The notes under the pieces were generated by a model. That model worked only from the letters and a program-made list of their open reading frames with translations. It was not told where the DNA came from and did no database searches. Positions 58,765 through 64,000 of a DNA stretch of 64,000 bases are shown piece by piece (position 1 is the first letter of the stretch; the number at the start of each line of letters is the position of its first letter). The position numbers and the translations under genes were made by a program. Origin of the DNA: Comamonadaceae bacterium (GTDB lineage Bacteria; Pseudomonadota; Gammaproteobacteria; Burkholderiales; Burkholderiaceae_C); contig JAACZV010000011.1 of the NCBI GenBank assembly GCA_009996515.1, positions 94,167 through 158,166 of the forward strand, given 5' to 3'.

Positions 58765-59388
58765 ATGAATCGCCGCCTGCTCCTCACCACCTTCGCCGCT
58801 GCCTCGGCGGTCGTGCTGGCCGGCTGCGCCGGCCCCTACACCGTCTCTGCCGACGTTTCCAGCTACGGCAGCTGGCCGGCCGACCGCAAGCCCGGCAGCT
58901 ATGCCTTCGACCGCCTGCCCTCGCAGCAGCAGAGCGAGGAGGCCGCCAAGCGCCAGGCCTCGCTGGAAGACGCCGCCCGTGGCGCGCTGGAGAAGGCCGG
59001 CTTCAAGCCCGCGGCCGACGCCAAGAGCGCCGACGTGCTCGTCACGCTGGGCGCGCGCATCACCGCCTACGACCCCGTGCCCTGGGATGACCCGCTGTGG
59101 TGGCGCTGGCGCGGCCGCCTGTTCTACCCGCGCTACGGCTATGCGCCCGGCTGGGGCGGCTGGGGCTGGCGCCAGGACCCCTTCTTCGACCGCCGCTACG
59201 ACCGCGCCGTGGCCGTGCTGGTGCGCGACCGCGCCAGCGGCGAGGCCTTGTTCGAGACGCATGCCAGCAACGAGGGCATGACCATGGGCAGCGATGCCGT
59301 CATCGGCAGCCTGTTCGACGCCGCGCTGGCCGAGTTCCCCAAGGTCGAGCCCAAGTCGCACCGCGTCAGCGTCCAGGTCGCGCGTTAA
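58765..59388 (+). CDS. DUF4136 lipoprotein
   Basis: 207 residues. Signal peptide with lipobox LAGC (Cys21) after MNRRLLLTTFAAASAVV. DUF4136-type body: SYGSWPADRKPGSYAFDRLP at the start, ALEKAGFKPAADAKSADVLVTLGA, an aromatic/Gly stretch (WWRWRGRLFYPRYGYAPGWGGWGW) and VRDRASGEALFETHASNEG. Asn/Ala at +2 do not suggest inner-membrane retention, so outer-membrane attachment is likely. Role unknown. Confidence 0.85.
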   Translation: MNRRLLLTTFAAASAVVLAGCAGPYTVSADVSSYGSWPADRKPGSYAFDRLPSQQQSEEAAKRQASLEDAARGALEKAGFKPAADAKSADVLVTLGARITAYDPVPWDDPLWWRWRGRLFYPRYGYAPGWGGWGWRQDPFFDRRYDRAVAVLVRDRASGEALFETHASNEGMTMGSDAVIGSLFDAALAEFPKVEPKSHRVSVQVAR

Positions 59389-59442
59389 GGGAAAGCCCCC
59401 GACGTGGGCCGGCCCCAAGCCGGCCGCAACCTCCCTAGAGTC

Positions 59443-59478
59443 GGCCCTGGGGCTCGCCACCCGGCGAGCCCCAGGGCC
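59443..59478 (+). promoter_or_regulatory. 16-bp perfect hairpin before the following lipoprotein gene
   Basis: Arms GGCCCTGGGGCTCGCC/GGCGAGCCCCAGGGCC with a 4-nt loop, 22 nt before ATG 59500. No T-run follows, so it is not a classical terminator; it could block readthrough from the DUF4136 gene or act as a leader structure. Confidence 0.5.
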
Positions 59479-59499
59479 TGCGGGCCACAGGGAGAGAAC

Positions 59500-61503
59500 A
59501 TGAACAACGGATTCGGCAGGCGCCTTGCGGGCGCCTTGGTTTCGGCCTGCCTCGGCGCCGCGATGCTGACGGCTTGTGGCGGCGGTGGCGGCTCTGCCAG
59601 CGGTCCGACAACGCAGCCCGCGGAGCCGAGCAGCGGCTTGCTGCCCGCCGCGTCCGCGGTGGGCGCCCTCCTTGCCGAGGACGCGAGCGCCTGGCGACCG
59701 CTGATCGACAAGGCCGTCTACCGCTACCGCGGCAGGCAAAGCGTCTCCGGCGGCACCCAGCGCGACAGTTTCTACGACAACGTCGTCACCCAGTTGGCCC
59801 AGGGCGGCGGCGTGGTAGAGAACGCCAGCAACGCCTACAACGAAGGTCCGGACACGGACTCACCACCCGTCAGGCTGCAAGCGGGAACCATCTCCCAGCA
59901 ACTGCCCTTGCTGCTGGCTCCCGGCGCCGCGCTGACGCTGGAGTTCGTCGAGCTGCGCTCACCGCTGCGGAGCAACGATCGCTACGTCATCGCAGACCGC
60001 CGCGTGGCCGACATCGGCTCCGACGTCGACGGCGACAAGAAGAACGACGGCATGGACCTGGCCATCTGGGTGCAGGTGGTCGGCGAGGAAGTCATCGACC
60101 TGCCCTATCGCAAGGGGGTCCGCGCGATCCGCACCGACGCCACGATACGGATGCGCTTGGTCCCCAGCAGCAGCAGCAGCACGGTCTCCGAAGCGGTCGA
60201 TGCACGGCTGTCCGTCTGGTATGCGGCCGGGCTGGGGCCGGTCAGGGTGCGCCGCGACATCCCCCATCCAAACGTCCCATCGCTGCGGCAAGTCGATGAG
60301 CAAACACTGGTCGCCTACGAGACCGCGACGACCGGACTGGGCAGCAGCGCCGCGGCGCAGATGCTACGCAGTGCCTCGGGTAGCGCCATTCCTCTGGCGA
60401 ACGACGCAGTGGCCTTCGACAACCATGTGGTCACCTTCTCTAGCCTCCCCAACACGCCCTCCGCACTGGGGTTCACGCTCACGCAGATCGACGTTCGCGG
60501 TGCGTTGATGGCCAGCACGGCCTACCCCGCCGAGATGCTGGCCGAGCGGGCCTACAACGGGCGGCTGCTGCGGCTTGGCGACGAACTGCGGCTTGTCTAT
60601 GTGGGTGGCGATGGCATCAGCATGCTGCGCTTCTCTGGGGACGGCCGGAGCTTGCTGAGCAAGACGCCCACACTGCTGGTCCCGCGCCCGCTGGGCTCGG
60701 TCCCGTACGCCGCCTCCCCCTCGGCGCCGTTCCTGGCCGCCAGCAGCCAGAACACGCTGTGGCTCGTCACCCAGCCCTACATCGACTCTGCCGGCCTCGA
60801 CAGCGCGCGCCTGGAACTGCGCCGCTTCAACGCCGACGGCAACCCGGTCGGCATGGTGCAGGTTCTCGAGTCGGGCGCAACGGCCTATGGCGTGCGATCC
60901 GTCAACCTGGCCGCCTCGGGCCGACAGCTCTTCCTGACCTGGTATCGAGGCCTCCCGGCGGCCGGGCCACGCCATCTCGTGGTGGATGCGGCCACCGGAC
61001 AGACGCTGCCGGACGCAGCCCCTCCCGGAACCTCGGACCTGGGCGACGCCTGCCAGACGCAAGGCATGCCGCTGCTGCGCGATGCGGCCAATCTGCTCGC
61101 CTGCGGCTACGGCGCCGAACGGCTGGTGACCCTGGGCAGCGACGGCCTGGCGCTGAGAACGGCGGCCGGCGCCGTCCGGGACACCAACCCGTTGCCCCCG
61201 GAATGGATCACCAGCCAGGGCGGCCTGAGCTGGGTCAGCGACGCTCAGCGGCTGGGCTTCTATGGCCGGCGCTACGCCAAGTTCTGGCCTGAGGACAATC
61301 TGGAGAGCAGCTTCATCCAGTTCGGTGAAGTCGTGCTGGGCAGCACCGGGCCGGACGCGAGCAGCTATCGCACGCTGGCCCGCATCGAGCACCGCATCCT
61401 GCAGCCGCAATACGCCTTCAGCTTCGGCAATCGCATCCTGGTCATCGGCACCGACTGCTGGTGCCAGGGCGGCAACCTCGGCACCCTGACCGTGTGGCGC
61501 TGA
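59500..61503 (+). CDS. Large lipoprotein of unknown function
   Basis: 667 residues from ATG 59500, with GGGAGAG just before it. Lipoprotein signal NNGFGRRLAGALVSACLGAAM with lipobox LTAC and a Gly/Ser spacer. No family recognised; the middle region (VRLSVWYAAGLGPVRVRRDI) and the many Thr/Asn/Gly turns (VTFSSLPNTPSALGFTLTQID) suggest beta structure, perhaps a propeller. Ends in a CWCQGGNLGTLTVW segment with a possible disulfide. GC is slightly lower than the flanks. Its tail ends 77 nt before glmU. Confidence 0.6.
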   Translation: MNNGFGRRLAGALVSACLGAAMLTACGGGGGSASGPTTQPAEPSSGLLPAASAVGALLAEDASAWRPLIDKAVYRYRGRQSVSGGTQRDSFYDNVVTQLAQGGGVVENASNAYNEGPDTDSPPVRLQAGTISQQLPLLLAPGAALTLEFVELRSPLRSNDRYVIADRRVADIGSDVDGDKKNDGMDLAIWVQVVGEEVIDLPYRKGVRAIRTDATIRMRLVPSSSSSTVSEAVDARLSVWYAAGLGPVRVRRDIPHPNVPSLRQVDEQTLVAYETATTGLGSSAAAQMLRSASGSAIPLANDAVAFDNHVVTFSSLPNTPSALGFTLTQIDVRGALMASTAYPAEMLAERAYNGRLLRLGDELRLVYVGGDGISMLRFSGDGRSLLSKTPTLLVPRPLGSVPYAASPSAPFLAASSQNTLWLVTQPYIDSAGLDSARLELRRFNADGNPVGMVQVLESGATAYGVRSVNLAASGRQLFLTWYRGLPAAGPRHLVVDAATGQTLPDAAPPGTSDLGDACQTQGMPLLRDAANLLACGYGAERLVTLGSDGLALRTAAGAVRDTNPLPPEWITSQGGLSWVSDAQRLGFYGRRYAKFWPEDNLESSFIQFGEVVLGSTGPDASSYRTLARIEHRILQPQYAFSFGNRILVIGTDCWCQGGNLGTLTVWR

Positions 61504-61580
61504 CCCCAGGCGGCCACACCGGCAGCGCGGCGGCCTGCAGATAATCGCGGCTTCGTCAAAACGCAGTCGCAAGGGCAGGC

Positions 61581-62960
61581 ATGGCGCTCAACATCGTGAT
61601 CATGGCGGCGGGCAAGGGCACCCGCATGAAGTCCGCAACGCCCAAGGTGTTGCACAAGCTCGCCGGCCGCTCGCTGCTGGCCCATGTGCTGAAGAGCTGC
61701 GAACCGCTCGCGGCCCAGGCCCGCATCGTCATCACCGGCCATGGCGCCGAGCAGGTCGAGGCCGCGGTCGCCGCCGATGGCATTTCCTTCGTGCGCCAGA
61801 TGCCCCAGCTGGGCACCGGCCACGCCATCCAGCAGGCCGTGCCCGCGCTGCAGGGCGAGGGCACGACGCTGATCCTGAACGGTGACGTGCCCCTCATCGA
61901 GACCGCCACCGCCAAGGCCCTGATCGACGCCTGCGCCGGCCATGCGCTGGTGCTGCTGACGGTGGACCTGTTCGACCCCACCGGCTACGGCCGCATCATC
62001 CGCGACCCCGACGACGGCGGCGTGCTCGCCATCGTCGAGCACAAGGACGCCACGCCCGAGCAGCGCCTCATCCACGAGGGCTACAGCGGCATGATGGCCG
62101 CCCCCACCGGGGCCCTGAAGCGCTGGGTCGGCCAGCTGAAGAACGACAACGCCCAGGGCGAGTACTACCTGACCGACATCGTCGCGATGGCCGTCGCCGA
62201 GGGCCTGCCGGTGCTGGGCATCAAGGCCCACAGCGAGACCGAGGTGCTGGGCGTCAACGACCCGGTGCAGCTGGCTCAGCTGGAGCGTGCCTTCCAGGCC
62301 GCCCAGGCCGAAACCCTGATGCGCGCCGGCGTGCGCTTGGCCGACCCCGCACGCTTCGACCTGCGCGGCACGCTGACCCATGGCCAGGACGTCGAGATCG
62401 ACGTGAACTGCGTGTTCGAAGGCCAGGTGGAACTGGGCGACGGCGTGCGCATCGGCGCCAACTGCGTCATCCGTAACGCCAAGATTGCTGCGGGCGCGCG
62501 CATCCACGAGTTCACCCACATCGATGGCGAGGCGACAGGCGCCAGCGTCGGCGAGGGCGCGCTGATCGGCCCCTTCGCCCGCCTGCGCCCCGGCGCGCAA
62601 CTGGGCGCCGAGGTGCACATCGGCAACTTCGTGGAGGTCAAGAACTCCACGCTGGCCAAGGGCGCCAAGGCCAACCACCTGGCCTACCTGGGCGACGCCA
62701 CGGTGGGCGAACGCGTCAACTACGGTGCCGGCGCCATCACGGCCAACTACGACGGCGCCAACAAGCACCGCACCACCATTGGCGACGACGTGCACGTGGG
62801 CTCCAACTGCGTGCTGGTCGCCCCGGTCACGCTGGGCGCGGGCGCCACCATAGGCGGTGGATCGACGATCACCAAGGATGTCAAGCCCGGCGAGCTGGCC
62901 GTGGCGCGCGGCAAACAGGTGGCGCTGGCCGGCTGGGTGCGCCCGACCAAGAAACGCTGA
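61581..62960 (+). CDS. glmU: Bifunctional GlmU (GlcN-1-P acetyltransferase / UDP-GlcNAc pyrophosphorylase)
   Basis: 459 residues, cytoplasmic enzyme of the last two steps to UDP-GlcNAc. N-terminal uridyltransferase with AAGKGTRMKS (9-18) and LNGDVPLI (99-106), then left-handed beta-helix acetyltransferase repeats from about 250 with the active-site region (HLAYLGDATVGERVNYGAGAI). At the uridyltransferase position of E. coli Asn169 (EINTG) the sequence is EGYSG (166-170), Tyr at that place; such a change may be typical of related lineages. Confidence 0.96.
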   Translation: MALNIVIMAAGKGTRMKSATPKVLHKLAGRSLLAHVLKSCEPLAAQARIVITGHGAEQVEAAVAADGISFVRQMPQLGTGHAIQQAVPALQGEGTTLILNGDVPLIETATAKALIDACAGHALVLLTVDLFDPTGYGRIIRDPDDGGVLAIVEHKDATPEQRLIHEGYSGMMAAPTGALKRWVGQLKNDNAQGEYYLTDIVAMAVAEGLPVLGIKAHSETEVLGVNDPVQLAQLERAFQAAQAETLMRAGVRLADPARFDLRGTLTHGQDVEIDVNCVFEGQVELGDGVRIGANCVIRNAKIAAGARIHEFTHIDGEATGASVGEGALIGPFARLRPGAQLGAEVHIGNFVEVKNSTLAKGAKANHLAYLGDATVGERVNYGAGAITANYDGANKHRTTIGDDVHVGSNCVLVAPVTLGAGATIGGGSTITKDVKPGELAVARGKQVALAGWVRPTKKR

Positions 62961-63064
62961 AGAAGTACCGCAGAAACGTCGAATTGGGCCGTGAGCGTGA
63001 ATTTGTTCCTGAGGTCACCCCGTCTCGCCGTTAGGATGCACCCGGTCCTAATGCCGCAGTACCC

Positions 63065-63484
63065 ATGTCTCACGAACTCGACTTCGCCGCGCTCTCGCTT
63101 GACGATGCCGTCCCGGCCGATCTGGGTGCGTTCGAGATCGCCCAGGCCCGCAGCGACGCCGACGCCCGCCAGCGCGCGCTGGAGCTGAAGGCCCAGGCCT
63201 GCGACAACGCCGCCGATGCCTGCTGGTACCTGGCCCGCAGCCTGGGCGCCGCCCGCGACCTGCCGCAGAACGGTGAGGCCAGCATGGAGCTGCTGTTCCA
63301 GCTCATCGGCGCGCTGGCCGACCTGCCGACCGACATCGCCACCGCCCCGCTGCCCGACGTCGTCGGCGGCCGCGACGATGGCATCACCGAACTCTGCCTG
63401 CAGCTCGAGGCTGCCCGCGAGCTGACCCAGGACGCGCTGATCGCCGCCGAGCTGGCCCCGGCCCGCACGCAGCACTGCCACTGA
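63065..63484 (+). CDS. Hypothetical small helical protein
   Basis: 139 residues. No family recognised. Ala-rich and helical, with the segments LELKAQACDNAADACWYLARSLGAARDLPQNGEASMELLFQLIGALADL and LCLQLEAARELTQDALIAAELA. No signal peptide or membrane helix. The upstream gap (62961-63064) contains a short TTAGGA/TCCTAA inverted repeat. Followed by a strong terminator. Confidence 0.6.
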   Translation: MSHELDFAALSLDDAVPADLGAFEIAQARSDADARQRALELKAQACDNAADACWYLARSLGAARDLPQNGEASMELLFQLIGALADLPTDIATAPLPDVVGGRDDGITELCLQLEAARELTQDALIAAELAPARTQHCH

Positions 63485-63503
63485 GCCGCGACACCGGCAG
63501 CAC

Positions 63504-63528
63504 AAGGCGCCCCGCGGGGCGCCTTTTT
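63504..63528 (+). terminator. Rho-independent terminator after the small helical protein gene
   Basis: Perfect AAGGCGCCCC/GGGGCGCCTT stem with a GC centre and five Ts (63524-63528), 19 nt behind the stop. It also separates the convergent BON-domain gene. Confidence 0.9.
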
Positions 63529-63548
63529 CATGCCGCTGCGGCGCGTCC

Positions 63549-64000
63549 TCAACCGCCGTTGCCGGCGGCCTGGTGCGCGGCCAGCGGCGGCAGCGTCAGC
63601 CGGTTGTCCACCGCCTTGACGCCCGTCGTGGCCGCTGCCACCAGCGTGGCGCGCTCGCGCACCTGGGCGTCGGGGGCCTGCCCCTCCAGCCTGACGACGC
63701 CATGCTCGGTGCTGACGGCGATGGGCACCGCGGCCAGCGTCGCATCGGCGGCCAGCGCCAGGCGCACCTGGACGGTGATGCCGCCGTCCTCGGCGTCGGG
63801 TGCGGCCGGCGGTGTCTGCTGCGCCACCGGCGGCACCACCGGCGCGGCCTGGGGTGGTGCCTGCTCCGGCGTCACGACGGGCGGCGCCAGGGGCTGCAGG
63901 GCCGGCTCGCGCGGCCGGGCCTGGGCCAGCGCCTCGGGGCCGGGCGTCGGCGCCTTGACCGCAGGCGTGGGCGCCTCGCGCACGACGGGCAGCGGCGGCT
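63549..64000 (-). CDS. BON-domain protein (partial, N-terminus outside the window)
   Basis: The frame is open to the window edge, so the start is probably beyond 64000; GTG 63983 is a possible internal start. Visible: a Pro/Ala-rich linker and a C-terminal BON domain (ITVQVRLALAADATLAAVPIAVSTEHGVVRLEGQAPDAQVRERATLVAAATTGV in the last 75 residues). BON domains bind membranes or ligands; the protein may be periplasmic if a signal lies upstream. Confidence 0.7.
   Translation of the reverse strand, partial: PPLPVVREAPTPAVKAPTPGPEALAQARPREPALQPLAPPVVTPEQAPPQAAPVVPPVAQQTPPAAPDAEDGGITVQVRLALAADATLAAVPIAVSTEHGVVRLEGQAPDAQVRERATLVAAATTGVKAVDNRLTLPPLAAHQAAGNGG

Overview
The window is about 70% GC, densely coded, and reads as chromosomal DNA of a Burkholderiales betaproteobacterium, most likely of the Roseateles/Mitsuaria/Rubrivivax/Leptothrix group. 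The evidence is the gene content: an ImuA-ImuB-DnaE2 mutasome, a PEP-CTERM surface protein, a 12-gene type II secretion locus, a quinol-type NO reductase operon under NsrR, and the tyrS - M23 peptidase - anmK - erpA - rpsI/rplM neighbourhood. Genus is an inference; no rRNA or tRNA gene was found.

Layout. 1-2.3 kb: the 3' end of ilvA and a divergent CobT-like gene whose catalytic motifs are altered. 2.4-13.5 kb: a complete type II secretion system, with gspC alone on the minus strand and gspG-H-I-J-K-L-M-N-D-E-F on the plus strand. Most junctions overlap by a few bases. gspF is set apart by one copy of an imperfect 123-bp repeat, and an inverted copy lies behind it. 13.8-24.9 kb: a chemoreceptor, a 5'-nucleotidase, a PEP-CTERM protein, a tricorn-like protease, an AI-2E family permease, a small GIY-YIG-like protein and a TonB-dependent receptor. 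25-32 kb: tyrS, an M23 peptidoglycan peptidase with anmK, an MFS exporter, erpA, and rplM-rpsI with a good promoter and terminator. 32-35 kb: an acetyltransferase, a DUF2726 membrane protein and the SrkA kinase. SrkA is followed by a 267-bp non-coding element bounded by perfect 32-bp terminal inverted repeats. 35-41 kb: a YCII protein and the SOS mutasome imuA-imuB-dnaE2 behind a near-consensus LexA box.

41-46.3 kb is the accessory part: lower GC, long non-coding stretches, an unrecognised protein followed by an HNH nuclease, a choice-of-anchor lipoprotein with a collagen-like stretch, and a short AAA+ protein with a degenerate Walker A. 46.4-49.4 kb: msrP-msrQ (periplasmic methionine sulfoxide repair), then a flavin oxidoreductase fused to dihydroneopterin aldolase (FolB).

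49.4-57.7 kb is a nitric-oxide / nitrogen-oxide block. A NirD/L-like (siroheme decarboxylase-like) protein is on the plus strand. Facing it is an apparent eight-gene minus-strand operon: DUF2249, norB (qNOR), nsrR, a DUF59 protein, a polytopic membrane protein, nnrS, a DUF3079 Cys-rich protein and a nitronate monooxygenase. Its promoter carries an FNR/Dnr-type box placed about 41.5 bp from a predicted start, a TAATAT -10 and an NsrR-type palindrome over the start point. 57.7-64 kb: ttcA, a DUF4136 lipoprotein, an unrecognised large lipoprotein, glmU, a small unknown protein and the end of a BON-domain protein.

Start codons were often chosen by family length, signal-peptide position or Shine-Dalgarno spacing; doubtful ones are flagged in the entries.
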